From Streptomyces litmocidini (GTDB taxonomy: Bacteria > Actinomycetota > Actinomycetes > Streptomycetales > Streptomycetaceae): DNA of 64,000 nt. A program made the position numbers and the translations under genes. Of the stretch, positions 1 to 9,736 are shown piece after piece (the stretch's first letter is position 1; every line of letters begins with the position of its first letter). Location of the stretch: positions 651,834 through 715,833 of the forward strand of contig NZ_BMTQ01000001.1 in NCBI RefSeq assembly GCF_014649755.1, read 5' to 3'. Below the pieces are notes generated by a model. The model had not been told where the DNA came from and ran no database searches. It was given only the letters and a program-made list of their open reading frames with translations.

Positions 1-1003
<1,003 letters not shown>

Positions 1004-1120
1004 GCACTCTCCTTGGCCGGAAGGAGTGGGAGCGGGGAGGGCAGGGCGGGGCGAAGCTATCGTGCCAGGGAGACATCTACACGCGTAGCACTGCCGAAAA
1101 GTGAAAACCCGTACGGGAAT

Positions 1121-1174
1121 GGGCCCGGGGCCCGGGATCCGGTGGGGGTGCCACCGGACGCCGGGCCCGGGCTC
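1121..1174 (-). terminator. Stem-loop between Bmp lipoprotein and ABC ATPase genes
   Basis: The inner stem is CCGGTGG/CCACCGG (1139-1145 with 1151-1157), extended outwards by GC-rich complementary arms (about 1121-1136 with 1160-1173). It sits directly after the lipoprotein stop codon and before the ATPase. Such hairpins often let a solute-binding protein be made in excess over its ATPase by partial termination and 3'-end protection. No T-run follows. Confidence 0.6.
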
Positions 1175-1194
1175 AGGTCGTGACCTGGGCGTCC

Positions 1195-2259
1195 TTACGG
1201 AGCGGTCTTGACCGTGATCTTGCCGTCGACGATCTCCTTCTTCGCCTTGTCCACCGCGGCGATGAGGTCCGTCATCTTCGTGTACGCCGGGTTGGAGTCG
1301 GCCAGGCCGACGCCGTTGGTGGCGAGGCCGTAGCGGATCTCGCCGGTCTGCGGCTTGCCGTCCTTGACCGACTTGATCACGTTGTAGACCGAGCCGGAGA
1401 CGTCCTTGGTGACCGAGGTCAGGATGTGGTCCTTGTACGCGGCCAGACCCGCCTGCTTGTACTGGTCGGAGTCGACGCCGATGGCCCACTTGCCCGCGGT
1501 GGCGGTGGCCTCGATGGCGCCGGCGCCGGCGAGACCGGCGGCGGCGTAGATCACGTCGGCGCCCTTGTCGAGCTGGCCCTCCGCGGCGGCCTTGCCCAGG
1601 TCGGGCTTCGAGAAGCCGTCGAAGTTCGGCGGCTGGGTCAGGTACTGGGTGAGCACCTTCGCCTTGGGGTTGGTGTCCTTGACGCCCTGCGTGAAGCCCG
1701 CCTCGAACTTCTTGATCAGCGGGACCTCGACGCCGCCGATGAAGCCGACCGTGCCGGTCTTGGACGCCTTGGCGGCGGCGACGCCGGCCAGGTAGGAGCC
1801 CTGCTCCTCGTTGAAGACGAGGTTGGCGATGTTCGGGCCGGTCTTCGACGTGTCGTCGATGAGGCCGAAGGTGGTCTTCGGGAAGGACTTGGCGACCTTC
1901 TCGATGGCCGGGGCGTAGGAGAAGCCGACGCCGATGACCGGGTTGTTCCCGGCGCGGGCCAGCGAGGTGAGGCGCGCGACCTTGTCGGCGTCGCTCTCGC
2001 CCTGCGACGGCTCGGCCTCGGCGCCCTTGACGCCGAGCTCGTCCTCGGCCTTCTTCAGGCCGGCGTAGGCGGCGTCGTTGAACGACTGGTCGCCACGGCC
2101 GCCGATGTCGTACGCGATGGCGGCCTTGAGGGCGCCCGACGCCGAGGACGAGCTGGAGCTCGAACCCGTGTCGTTGGACGACTTGCCGCACGCGGTGGCG
2201 GACAGCGCGAGCGCCGCGGAGGCGATGCCCACGGTCGTGATCCTGGTGATCCGGCGCAA
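1195..2259 (-). CDS. Bmp-family basic membrane lipoprotein, substrate-binding protein
   Basis: A 354-residue extracellular lipoprotein that captures the ligand for the adjacent ABC importer. The N-terminus MRRITRITTVGIASAALALS ends in a lipobox with Cys near residue 24 (SATACG), followed by a Ser-rich linker. The body matches the Bmp/PnrA family: DIGGRGDQSFNDAAYAGL near residue 50, then GVGFSYAPAIEKVA and GFIGGVEVPLIKKFEAGF. Family members bind nucleosides in other bacteria, so nucleoside uptake is the best guess. The start is TTG with AAGGGA upstream. It is the first gene of the operon that continues into the ATPase. Confidence 0.93.
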   Translation of the reverse strand: MRRITRITTVGIASAALALSATACGKSSNDTGSSSSSSSASGALKAAIAYDIGGRGDQSFNDAAYAGLKKAEDELGVKGAEAEPSQGESDADKVARLTSLARAGNNPVIGVGFSYAPAIEKVAKSFPKTTFGLIDDTSKTGPNIANLVFNEEQGSYLAGVAAAKASKTGTVGFIGGVEVPLIKKFEAGFTQGVKDTNPKAKVLTQYLTQPPNFDGFSKPDLGKAAAEGQLDKGADVIYAAAGLAGAGAIEATATAGKWAIGVDSDQYKQAGLAAYKDHILTSVTKDVSGSVYNVIKSVKDGKPQTGEIRYGLATNGVGLADSNPAYTKMTDLIAAVDKAKKEIVDGKITVKTAP

Positions 2260-2526
2260 GAGGAGGGTCCCTTCAAGACTGACCGAAAGCGCCTCTTCCG
2301 GCGCTGGTTTCGCGGCGATCGTAACGCGCGTAGATGTCAGTTAAAGACCCGTTCATGAGTCGTTATCGGATCGTCGCGAACCGGCCAGTCGAGGCGACCG
2401 GGGGCGTTCGGCCCGGTACTGCCGGTTATACCGCCGGGGACAGGCGTTCGAACGGGGTTCGGGGGGCGGCGCGCCGGGCGATGGGCCGAGCGTGGGACGG
2501 GGATGGACCGGACGGATGAAGGGCCC

Positions 2527-2568
2527 CTCCGGGCCGCCCGCACGGGCCTCCGGGCCGCCCGCACGGGC
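2527..2568. repeat. Tandem repeat, two 21-bp units
   Basis: The unit CTCCGGGCCGCCCGCACGGGC occurs twice without a gap (2527-2547 and 2548-2568). It overlaps the left arm of the hairpin at 2559-2587. Confidence 0.85.
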
Positions 2569-2587
2569 CCTTCCCCGGCCCGTGCGG
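2559..2587 (-). terminator. Probable terminator of the M20 amidohydrolase gene
   Basis: Perfect 11-bp stem CCGCACGGGCC/GGCCCGTGCGG with a 7-nt loop, 34 bp beyond the amidohydrolase stop codon on the minus strand. No T-tract follows, which is common in Streptomyces. Confidence 0.6.
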
Positions 2588-2620
2588 CGCCCTTCCGCCC
2601 GGTTCTCCGTCCGGCCGGGG

Positions 2621-3841
2621 TCAGGACTGGGGCATGGCGTCGAGGAGGGCCGCGGCCGTGAAGAGCTCCACGCCGGCTTCGATGCACCGCTCGTCCACGT
2701 CGAAGTCGCCGGCGTGCAGGTCGCGGACCCGGGTGTCGCCGGGAGTGCGGACGCCGAGGCGGGCCATGGCGCCGGGGACGTGCTCCAGGTACCAGGAGAA
2801 GTCCTCGCCGCCGAGGCTCTGCTCGGTGTCCTCGATCGCGTACGGCCCGCGGCGGGCCGCCATCGCGTCGCGGAGCAGCTCGGCGACGACCGGGTCGTTG
2901 ACGACCGGGGGGACGCCGCGGACGTAGGTGACGGTCGACTTGGCCCGGTGCAGGGTGGCGACCTCGTCGATCGCGGCGTGGACCAGGTCGGGCGCGTCCC
3001 GCCAGGCGGGCAGGTCGAGGCAGCGGACGGTGCCGGAGAGCTCGGCGTGCTGCGGGATGACGTTGGGGGCGTGGCCGGCCTCGATGCGGCCCCAGGTCAC
3101 GGAGAGGCCGGAGCGGGCGTCGACGCGGCGGGCGAGGACGGCGGGGACGTCGGTGGCGACCCGGGCGGCGGCGGTGACGAGGTCGGTGGTGAGGTGCGGG
3201 CGGGCGGTGTGGCCGCCGGGGCCGTCGAGGGTGATCTCCAGGCGGTCGCAGGCGGAGGTGATGGGGCCCGCCCGGAGCCCGATCTTCCCGGCGTCGACCC
3301 GGGGGTCGCAGTGGACGGCGATGATCCGGCCGACGCCGTCCAGGACCCCGGCCTCGACGACGTCGGCGGCGCCGCCGGGCAGGACCTCCTCGGCGGGCTG
3401 GAAGACGAGCCGCACGGCGTTCGGCAGGAGGCCCTGGCGGTCGAGTTCGGCGAGGACGAGTCCGGCACCGAGGACGGTGGTGGTGTGGACGTCGTGTCCG
3501 CAGGCGTGGGCGCGGTTGGCCACGGTGGAGCGGTAGGCGACGGTCTTGGCGTCGGGGATGGGCAGGGCGTCGATGTCGGCGCGGATCGCGAGCATGGACC
3601 GGCCGACGGCCCGGCTGCCGATGTCACAGAAGAGTCCGGTGCCGCCCGGCAGGACCTCCGGCGCGAGGCCGGCCGCCTCCAGGCGGGCCTTGAGCGCGGC
3701 GGTCGTACGGAACTCCTGGTTCCCGAGCTCGGGGTGCATGTGCAAGTCCCTGCGGAAGGCGACGAGTTCGGCGCGCAGGGGTTCGGACAGCGTTCCGGGC
3801 AGGGTGACGGAGCCTGGCTCACGGGACTTCAACTGGTTCAC
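2621..3841 (-). CDS. M20D-family amidohydrolase (metal-dependent peptidase/deacylase)
   Basis: A 406-residue cytoplasmic hydrolase of the M20/M40 amidohydrolase group (IAA-amino-acid and N-acyl-aminoacyl hydrolases). Motifs in order are HMHPELGNQEFRT near residue 35, HACGHDVHTTTVLGAG (metal-binding Cys/His) near 113, and LVFQPAEE with the catalytic Glu near 145. A dimerisation lid follows, and a metal-binding H-x-G-x-F-like element (LGGEDFSWYLEHVPG) lies near the C-terminus. The length is normal. The GTG start has AAAGG immediately upstream. The substrate cannot be read; gene neighbours suggest salvage of imported compounds. Confidence 0.9.
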   Translation of the reverse strand: MNQLKSREPGSVTLPGTLSEPLRAELVAFRRDLHMHPELGNQEFRTTAALKARLEAAGLAPEVLPGGTGLFCDIGSRAVGRSMLAIRADIDALPIPDAKTVAYRSTVANRAHACGHDVHTTTVLGAGLVLAELDRQGLLPNAVRLVFQPAEEVLPGGAADVVEAGVLDGVGRIIAVHCDPRVDAGKIGLRAGPITSACDRLEITLDGPGGHTARPHLTTDLVTAAARVATDVPAVLARRVDARSGLSVTWGRIEAGHAPNVIPQHAELSGTVRCLDLPAWRDAPDLVHAAIDEVATLHRAKSTVTYVRGVPPVVNDPVVAELLRDAMAARRGPYAIEDTEQSLGGEDFSWYLEHVPGAMARLGVRTPGDTRVRDLHAGDFDVDERCIEAGVELFTAAALLDAMPQS

Positions 3842-3957
3842 CCTTTGAAGGGTAGGCCCGCGGAGAGGTCAACTGCCCGTTGATCACGAGAATTTCAGCC
3901 CCTTAGGGGAAAGAATCTCGGTTTCCCAGGTATGAACCTCACTCCCAGTGGGTACGC

Positions 3958-5067
3958 TCAGCCGAATTCGAGCCGGTCCGTGTGATGCGTCACACGGGTG
4001 GTGAGCCGGTCGACCTCATGGGCCGCGGTGCCCGCCACGCCCGCCAGGAAACCCTGCGCGCGCGGCGAGGCGGTGGCCCGCAGCCACTCGGGCGCTATCT
4101 CGACGACGGCGACCTTCACCCCCGTGCCGGCGAGGGCCAGCGGCAGGGTGTGCACGACCGTGGAGGGGAAGCTGACGACCGTGCGCCCGATGGGGCCGCG
4201 TCGGGCTATCAGCTCCAGGGGCAGGTCGGGCCGGACCACCTGGAGGCCCGTGTCGACCGCGATCCGGTGCAGTTTCTCGACGCCCTCCCTGCGGTGGGCG
4301 AAGTAGCGGGTGGCTCCGTGGGCGCGGGCCAGTTCGTCCACCACGCGCGCGTAGTGGCCGGCGTCGACGACGCCCGTCTCGACCAGCGAGGTGCCGACCA
4401 GGTCCGCGCCGCCGGTGAGCAGCGGCGGTCCGAAGGTGTCCCGGGTCCAGGCGTACGCGTTCTCGGTGACCGTGACGCCCGGAGGGGCCTCCACGGGCAG
4501 CGAGGTGAAGATCTCGACCGTGCGGTTCCCGGCGGGGGCGAGCCGCTGCCGGGCGAGGGTCGTGACCGGGGCGAGGAGCAGCTCGCGGGGGCCCAGGCTG
4601 CCCTTGCGGTGCCAGCGCACCAGGCGCTCGCCGCGGCCGAGCTGGGCGGCGAACTCCATGGTCGCGGTGCCGTCGTCGACCACCGTCAGGTGCCGGGGGG
4701 AGAAGAGGGTCAGGAGCAGCTGGACGTACCGGGAGAACGGGTCCCCGATGATCACCCGTTCCGCCGCGCGCAGCGGCCCGGCGAGCTCGCGCAGGGTGCG
4801 GACGAGCGCGCCCCGGCCGCCGCGGGCCTCCTGCCAGTGGACGGTGAGGCCCTGGTCGCGGGCCAGCTGGGCCATCCGGCGCAGCTGGCCCCGCGACATG
4901 GGGTCGGTCGGCGAGAGGACGACGACGGTGAGGGCGTCCGCGGCGTCGGCGTCCGCCGGGTCACCGGTCGCGGGGGCCGCGCGGCCCCCGGGGCCCTGCG
5001 TGTGCGCCCACTCCAGGACGTTCAGGAGCTGGACCGGGCTCTCGACGAACGCCAGCTGCCCGGTCAT
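3958..5067 (-). CDS. Polysialyltransferase/GT52-like glycosyltransferase of the surface glycopolymer locus
   Basis: A 369-residue putative GT-B-like transferase. It starts MTGQLAFVESPVQLLNVLEW, as seen at the start of bacterial sialyl/polysialyltransferase-like proteins. An acidic DDG motif (VVDDGTATME, about residue 145), a His-Arg element (YFAHRREG, about 275) and a Ser-rich element (SFPSTVVHT, about 320) occur in the order known for bacterial sialyltransferase families. The ATG overlaps the TGA of the upstream nonulosonate synthase gene (ATGA), so translation is coupled. It is the last gene of the minus-strand operon 8512-3958. Family assignment is by motif only. Confidence 0.7.
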   Translation of the reverse strand: MTGQLAFVESPVQLLNVLEWAHTQGPGGRAAPATGDPADADAADALTVVVLSPTDPMSRGQLRRMAQLARDQGLTVHWQEARGGRGALVRTLRELAGPLRAAERVIIGDPFSRYVQLLLTLFSPRHLTVVDDGTATMEFAAQLGRGERLVRWHRKGSLGPRELLLAPVTTLARQRLAPAGNRTVEIFTSLPVEAPPGVTVTENAYAWTRDTFGPPLLTGGADLVGTSLVETGVVDAGHYARVVDELARAHGATRYFAHRREGVEKLHRIAVDTGLQVVRPDLPLELIARRGPIGRTVVSFPSTVVHTLPLALAGTGVKVAVVEIAPEWLRATASPRAQGFLAGVAGTAAHEVDRLTTRVTHHTDRLEFG

Positions 5068-5957
5068 GCGGCGACGGTGCCCTGGACCCGGCGGAGCTTC
5101 TTCATCGGGCCGAGCTCCGACTCGTACACCTTCTTCACGCCGTCGCCGAGCGCGGCCTCGATGGTGCGGATGTCGCGGACCAGGCGCTGGAGGCCCTGCG
5201 GCTCGACGGAGGCGGCCTGGTCGGAGCCCCACATGGCGCGGTCGAGGGTGATGTGGCGCTCGACGAAGGTGGCGCCGAGGGCGACGGCGGCCAGCGTGGT
5301 CTGGAGGCCGGTCTCGTGGCCGGAGTAGCCGATCGGGACGTTCGGGTACTCCTCCTGGAGCGTCTGGATGACGCGGAGGTTGAGCTCCTCGGCCTTGGCC
5401 GGGTAGGTCGAGGTGGCGTGGCAGAGCAGGATGTTGTCGCTGCCGAGGACCTCGACGGCGTGCCGGATCTGCTTCGGCGTCGACATGCCGGTGGAGAGGA
5501 TGACCGTGCGGCCGGTGGCGCGCAGCTCGCGCAGCAGCTCGTCGTCGGTGAGGGAGGCGGAGGCGACCTTGTGGGCGGGGACGTCGAACTTCTCCAGGAA
5601 GGCGACGGCCTCGGTGTCCCACGGGGAGGCGAACCAGTCGATCCCCTTCTCCTCGCAGTACGCGTCGATCCGGCGGTACTCGTCCTCGCCGAACTCCACG
5701 CGGTGGCGGTAGTCGATGTACGTCATCCGGCCCCAGGGGGTGTCGCGCTCGATGTCCCACTGGTCGCGCGGGGTGCAGATCTCCGGGGTGCGCTTCTGGA
5801 ACTTGACGGCGTCGCAGCCTGCCTCGGCGGCCACGTCGATCAGCTTGAAGGCGTTGTCGAGGTCGCCGTTGTGGTTGATGCCGATCTCGCCGCAGACGTA
5901 GACGGAGTGACCCGGGCCGGCGGTCTTGGTGCCGAGGGTGCGCAGACGGGAGTTCAT
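5064..5957 (-). CDS. NeuB-type nonulosonate (Kdn/sialic acid-like) synthase
   Basis: Condenses phosphoenolpyruvate with a hexose or hexose phosphate to give a 9-carbon nonulosonic acid. The NeuB TIM-barrel is clear: CGEIGINHNGDLDNAFKLI near residue 22, GCDAVKFQKRTPEICTP near 46, FASPWDTEAV near 110, STGMSTPKQIRHA near 155, YSGHETGLQTTLAAVALGA near 214, and ERHITLDRAMWGSDQAASVEP near 237. At 297 residues it lacks the C-terminal SAF antifreeze-like domain of classical NeuB (about 345 residues). Its partner gene carries a phosphatase domain, so a 9-phosphate product (for example Kdn-9-P) is plausible. It sits between the fused synthetase and the transferase, with 9 bp to the former. Confidence 0.9.
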   Translation of the reverse strand: MNSRLRTLGTKTAGPGHSVYVCGEIGINHNGDLDNAFKLIDVAAEAGCDAVKFQKRTPEICTPRDQWDIERDTPWGRMTYIDYRHRVEFGEDEYRRIDAYCEEKGIDWFASPWDTEAVAFLEKFDVPAHKVASASLTDDELLRELRATGRTVILSTGMSTPKQIRHAVEVLGSDNILLCHATSTYPAKAEELNLRVIQTLQEEYPNVPIGYSGHETGLQTTLAAVALGATFVERHITLDRAMWGSDQAASVEPQGLQRLVRDIRTIEAALGDGVKKVYESELGPMKKLRRVQGTVAA

Positions 5958-5966
5958 GATCGTTCC

Positions 5967-7175
5967 TTACGGGTTGGGCGGGTTGGGGGTGTCGAGCTCG
6001 GGTCCGAGGAGCCAGGCGGCGATCTCGCGGATCGCTCCGGCGCCGCCCGGGGTGACGGTGACCGCGCGGGCGGCGGCCCGTACGGAGTCGTGGGCGCTGC
6101 TCACCGCGACGGGCCAGCCGACGAGGTGGAAGCAGGGCAGGTCGTTGACGTCGTTGCCGGCGTAGAGGACGCGCTGCGGGTCGATGCCCTCGGCCTCGCA
6201 CCACTCCTTGAGGGCCCGGTCCTTGCGGTCGATGCCGTGCAGGACGGGGATCCTGAGCTTGCGGGCGCGGGCGGCGACCACGGCGTTCTGCTCGGTGGAG
6301 AGGATGAGGACGGGCAGTCCGGCGCGGCGCAGGGCCGCGATGCCGAGGCCGTCGCCGCGGTGCGCGGAGACGAACTCGCGCCCTTCGGCGTCGAGGTGGA
6401 CCCGGTCGTCGGTCTGGGTGCCGTCGAAGTCGAGGACGACGGCGTCGACGTCGGCGAAGCCGGGCGTGACGGGCTCGTCGAGGAGCGGCGCGAGGGCCTT
6501 GGCGCGGGCGAGGTCGTGCGGGTCGTCGATCTCCAGGACCCGGGCGGGGTCGGTGACGACGAGCGCGGTGCGGCCGAAGAAGCGGTGTCCGTGGGTGCGG
6601 AAGCCGGCCGCGTCCATCGCGTAGACGGCGCCGGTCTCCAGGTACTCGGGCTCGCGGTCCTGGCGGCGCGGACGGTGCGCCTTGTCGTGGTTGACGCCGA
6701 CGGCCCCCGTCGCGCTGCCCTCGGGATCGCGCCACAGGAAGCCGTGGGACGGGGCGGCGGTGAAGGCGGTGTCGGCGGCGCCCGAGGTGATGCGCTCGGC
6801 GGCCTCGGCGACCTCGGCGGAGGTGAGGAAGGGGCTCGTGCACTGGACGAGGAGGACCACGTCGGCCGGGCGGCCGTGGACGGCCTCGAAGGCGTCCATG
6901 GCGTGCAGGACCGCGGCCTCGCTGGTGGCGGTGTCGCCGGCGATCCCGGCGGGCCGCCGGACGGCCTCGGCCCCGGCGGTGCGGGCCGCGGCCGCGATGG
7001 CCTCGTCGTCGGTGGAGACCACGACGTGCGTGACGGTGCGGGCGCCGAGACAGGCGTGGACGGCGCGGGCGACCAGGGGGACCCCGGCCACGGGGGCGAG
7101 GTTCTTGGCGGGCACGCCCTTGGAGCCGCCCCGGGCGGGGATCACGGCGAGGACGGTCGGCACGGTCGGGGTCAT
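5967..7175 (-). CDS. Fused CMP-nonulosonate synthetase and HAD phosphatase
   Basis: A 402-residue bifunctional protein. Residues 1-235 are an acylneuraminate cytidylyltransferase (VIPARGGSKGVPAKNLAPVAG at 11; STDDEAI near 54; LLVQCTSPFLT near 108), which makes CMP-sugar from CTP. Residues 243-395 are a KdsC/NeuA-type HAD phosphatase with nucleophile motif DFDGTQTDD (Asp249, Asp251), a conserved Lys region (GIDRKDRALKEW) and GNDVNDLPCF. The fusion suggests that the nonulosonate 9-phosphate from the neighbouring synthase is dephosphorylated and then CMP-activated by one protein. The ATG is coupled to the upstream gene by TGATG. Confidence 0.92.
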   Translation of the reverse strand: MTPTVPTVLAVIPARGGSKGVPAKNLAPVAGVPLVARAVHACLGARTVTHVVVSTDDEAIAAAARTAGAEAVRRPAGIAGDTATSEAAVLHAMDAFEAVHGRPADVVLLVQCTSPFLTSAEVAEAAERITSGAADTAFTAAPSHGFLWRDPEGSATGAVGVNHDKAHRPRRQDREPEYLETGAVYAMDAAGFRTHGHRFFGRTALVVTDPARVLEIDDPHDLARAKALAPLLDEPVTPGFADVDAVVLDFDGTQTDDRVHLDAEGREFVSAHRGDGLGIAALRRAGLPVLILSTEQNAVVAARARKLRIPVLHGIDRKDRALKEWCEAEGIDPQRVLYAGNDVNDLPCFHLVGWPVAVSSAHDSVRAAARAVTVTPGGAGAIREIAAWLLGPELDTPNPPNP

Positions 7176-8512
7176 CACAGTTCTCCCAGGCGGCGGATGA
7201 CGGGGGCGACGCGCTGCACGCCGTGGCGGTACGCGCCCCGCGCGGCCTCCCGGACGACCCGGCGCAGCGCGCTCTCGCGGGACTCGGGCGCGGTGACGTC
7301 CAGGCGGTGGCGGGCGAGGATCCCGGGCAGGTAGCCGGGGGCCGTCTCCGCGGTGTAGTAGGGGGCGATCGGGGGGAGCGCGGGAAGCGCCAGGAGCTCG
7401 GCGACGCGGTCGCGGGCGGCGTCGAAGGCCTCTTCGTACGGGCTGTCGGAGGCGACGCCCTGCCGGGCGAGCCAGTTCTCGTCGGGTGCCGGCACGTCCC
7501 CCTCGTCGAGCCGGTCGAAGGAGGTCAGCAGGCCGGAGCCGACGAAGTGGTGGTTGCCGAGGGCCTCGCGGACCCCGAGGTCGGTGAGGATCGCGGTGGG
7601 GATCCGGCGGTGGAGCGCCTCCAGCGCGGCCGTGGAGGAGACGGTGACCAGGAGGTCGGTGCGGTCGAGGACCTCGCCCATGTGCCCGTACACGAGCCGG
7701 AAGTTGTCCGGCGGGTCGAGCTCGCGCACCAGCTTCTGGAACGGGAACTCCTCCAGGTGCGTGGTGTGTTCGCCCGGCTTGGAGCGGAGCTTGAGGAGCA
7801 CCTCGCGCCCCGGGTGGAGGCGGGCGTGCGCGATCAACCGGCGCAGCACGTAGGCGCGTTCGGCCCGGGTGGCGGGCACGGAGGGCTGGGCGGCGAAGAC
7901 CAGGGTGTCGCGGCCGGCCTCGGGGGCGTGCGGGGCGCCGCCCAGGAAGGGCAGCGCGGCCTCGACGACCGAGTCGGCGTCGGCGCCCACGCCCTCGTAG
8001 ACGGCGCGGAAGCGCTCGGCGTCGTGGCGGGAGTTGGCGAGGACCACGTCGGCGCCGTGGCGCAGCAGCAGGCCGTCGGTCAGCTTCTCGTAGACGACGC
8101 CGACGTAGCCGGTGACGATCACCGGTCGCCGTTCCAGGGAGAGGTCGGCCAGGCCCTGCAGGACGGCCCGGACGGTGCCGCCGACCAGGGCGAGCACGAG
8201 GACGTCGAAGCCCTCGCCCCGCGCCTCCGCGTCCCGTACCGCGCGCAGGAAGTCCGCGCCCGTCACCTCGCGCGGGGCGGCCTGGGACACCCCGGTCTCG
8301 GCGAGCTGGCGCGCGGTGGGCGTGGCCCGTCCCCGCAGGACGAATCCGGCGGGTTCGGCGGTCGCCGTGGTGATGCGGCGCGCGGTGAGGGCGCCCCATT
8401 TCCACCGGGTGTCGGAGTCGGCGAGTACGGCGACCCGTACCGCTTCTCTGGTACTTGCTGGCACGTCGAGGACGCTAGAAGGGCATTCCGCTTTTCGGCC
8501 CAACTGGGTCAC
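7175..8512 (-). CDS. DUF6716-type putative glycosyltransferase, first gene of the nonulosonate operon
   Basis: A 445-residue cytoplasmic protein of the actinobacterial DUF6716 type, usually annotated as a putative glycosyltransferase. Visible elements are VAVLADSDTRWKWGALTA near residue 27, PVIVTGYVGVVYEKLTDGLLLRHGADVVLANS near 130-160 (Rossmann-like), KLRSKPGEHTTH near 243, and VTVSSTAALEALHRRIPTAI near 290, like the second nucleotide-sugar domain of GT-B enzymes. It is the promoter-proximal gene; its stop overlaps the next ATG. It likely transfers or primes glycopolymer synthesis at the membrane. The exact donor and acceptor are unknown. Confidence 0.72.
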   Translation of the reverse strand: MTQLGRKAECPSSVLDVPASTREAVRVAVLADSDTRWKWGALTARRITTATAEPAGFVLRGRATPTARQLAETGVSQAAPREVTGADFLRAVRDAEARGEGFDVLVLALVGGTVRAVLQGLADLSLERRPVIVTGYVGVVYEKLTDGLLLRHGADVVLANSRHDAERFRAVYEGVGADADSVVEAALPFLGGAPHAPEAGRDTLVFAAQPSVPATRAERAYVLRRLIAHARLHPGREVLLKLRSKPGEHTTHLEEFPFQKLVRELDPPDNFRLVYGHMGEVLDRTDLLVTVSSTAALEALHRRIPTAILTDLGVREALGNHHFVGSGLLTSFDRLDEGDVPAPDENWLARQGVASDSPYEEAFDAARDRVAELLALPALPPIAPYYTAETAPGYLPGILARHRLDVTAPESRESALRRVVREAARGAYRHGVQRVAPVIRRLGEL

Positions 8513-8670
8513 AACAAACGGTGAACAGAGCCTCTCCGCCCGCTGAAGCGGGTCGCGTTCCGGACGCGGTGGGGCCGATTTCCTTTGCGGGGAAAGGCGG
8601 TTAATCGGCCCGCCTCTTGGTGTTCACCGAAAGGCCGCCCGGCGGTCGGTGGGAATGCCGGGGCGGCGCC

Positions 8671-8686
8671 TAGCGTCGGCCGCGTG
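8671..8686 (+). promoter_or_regulatory. -10 element placed for a leaderless GT2 mRNA
   Basis: TAGCGT (8671-8676) lies 7 bp before the GTG start at 8684, so transcription would begin at or next to the start codon. No ribosome site is visible. The -35 region is not convincing. Confidence 0.45.
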
Positions 8687-9736
8687 GTCAAGCTCTCCGT
8701 CGTCGTGCCGTTCTTCAACGTGCAGACATACGCCCCCGACACCCTCACGAGCCTGCGGGCCAACGCCCGCGAGGACTTCGAGTTCCTCCTCGTCGACGAC
8801 TGCTCGTCGGACCGGACCCCGGAGCTCCTCGAACGGGCCGTGCGCGAGATCCCGGGTGCCGTCCTGATCAGGCACGAGCACAACGAGGGCCTCGCCACGG
8901 CCCGGAACACCGGCCTCGACGCCGCCCGCGGCGAGCACATCGCCTTCCTCGACGGGGACGACTGGCTCGCTCCCGGCTACTACGGCCGACTGGTCGACGC
9001 CGCCGAGTCGCTGCGCTGCGACTTCCTGCGCACCGACCACGTCACGGTCACCGGCCGCAACCGCGCGGTGCGCCGGGTGCCGGTCCCCCGGCGCGGCGAG
9101 GTGCTGCGTCCGCGGGACGCGATCCTGCCGTCGCACCGGACGACCTCGGTCGACTACCCGTACGCCTGGGCCGGGATCTACCACCGTCGGCTCCTCGACC
9201 GGGGCCTGCTGCACTTTCCGCACGGGTTGCGGACCGCCGAGGACCGGCCGTGGATCTGGAAACTCCACCGCGAGGCGGAATCGTTCGCCGCGATCGGGGA
9301 ACTCGGTGTGTTCTACCGGCGCGGGGTGGCGACCTCCCTCACCCAGATCGGCGACGTCCGGCAATTGGATTTCATCCGCGCCTTCGACCAGGTGATCGAG
9401 GAAACGGCGAAGGACCCGGATGCGGATCTCCTCCTTCCCAAGGCCGTCCGTACGTATTGCGCGGTGATCTCCCATCACATCGGGTCGATCGAAAGGTTCG
9501 AACCCGAGGTGGCGCGCCGGCTGAAGGCGATGAGCGCGGGGGCGCTGCGGCGGATGCCGCAGGGGGTCCTCGACGAGGCCCTGACCGCGATGGGCGGGGA
9601 CCGCGCGACGATGCTGCGCCGGCTGCGCAGGCGCCGGCCCGCGCCGCCGCCGGCGGGCCCGGACCGCGGGCCCGCGGCCGGCACGGGCTCCGGCCCGGCG
9701 GCCGGCTCCGGCGGGTCGGCGGAGGTGGCCGCGTGA
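8684..9736 (+). CDS. Family 2 glycosyltransferase
   Basis: A 350-residue GT-A (GT2) enzyme that adds a sugar from a nucleotide donor during surface polymer synthesis. Motifs are LSVVVPFFNVQTYAPDTLTSL at the N-terminus, FEFLLVDDCSSDRTPELL (first Asp pair), NEGLATARNTGLDAARGEHIAFLDGDDWL (DxD) near residue 70-95, and AEDRPWIWKLH near 190 (ED acid motif). The C-terminal 45 residues are low-complexity Pro/Gly/Ala. I chose the GTG at 8684 because homology begins at once (VKLSVVVPFF) and a -10 box is correctly spaced; an earlier in-frame start at 8585 would add unrelated residues. The stop overlaps the next start (GTGA). Confidence 0.9.
   Translation: MVKLSVVVPFFNVQTYAPDTLTSLRANAREDFEFLLVDDCSSDRTPELLERAVREIPGAVLIRHEHNEGLATARNTGLDAARGEHIAFLDGDDWLAPGYYGRLVDAAESLRCDFLRTDHVTVTGRNRAVRRVPVPRRGEVLRPRDAILPSHRTTSVDYPYAWAGIYHRRLLDRGLLHFPHGLRTAEDRPWIWKLHREAESFAAIGELGVFYRRGVATSLTQIGDVRQLDFIRAFDQVIEETAKDPDADLLLPKAVRTYCAVISHHIGSIERFEPEVARRLKAMSAGALRRMPQGVLDEALTAMGGDRATMLRRLRRRRPAPPPAGPDRGPAAGTGSGPAAGSGGSAEVAA

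Larger units (their letters stand above)
2260..2620. other. Gene-free stretch between bmp-type gene and M20 amidohydrolase
   Basis: No convincing gene. The right part holds the hairpin behind the amidohydrolase and a 2 x 21-bp tandem repeat. The left part holds the upstream region of the Bmp gene, with a TACGAT -10-like hexamer on the minus strand at 2318-2323 and a small AGCGCC/GGCGCT hairpin (2288-2305) in the presumed leader. Confidence 0.5.
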
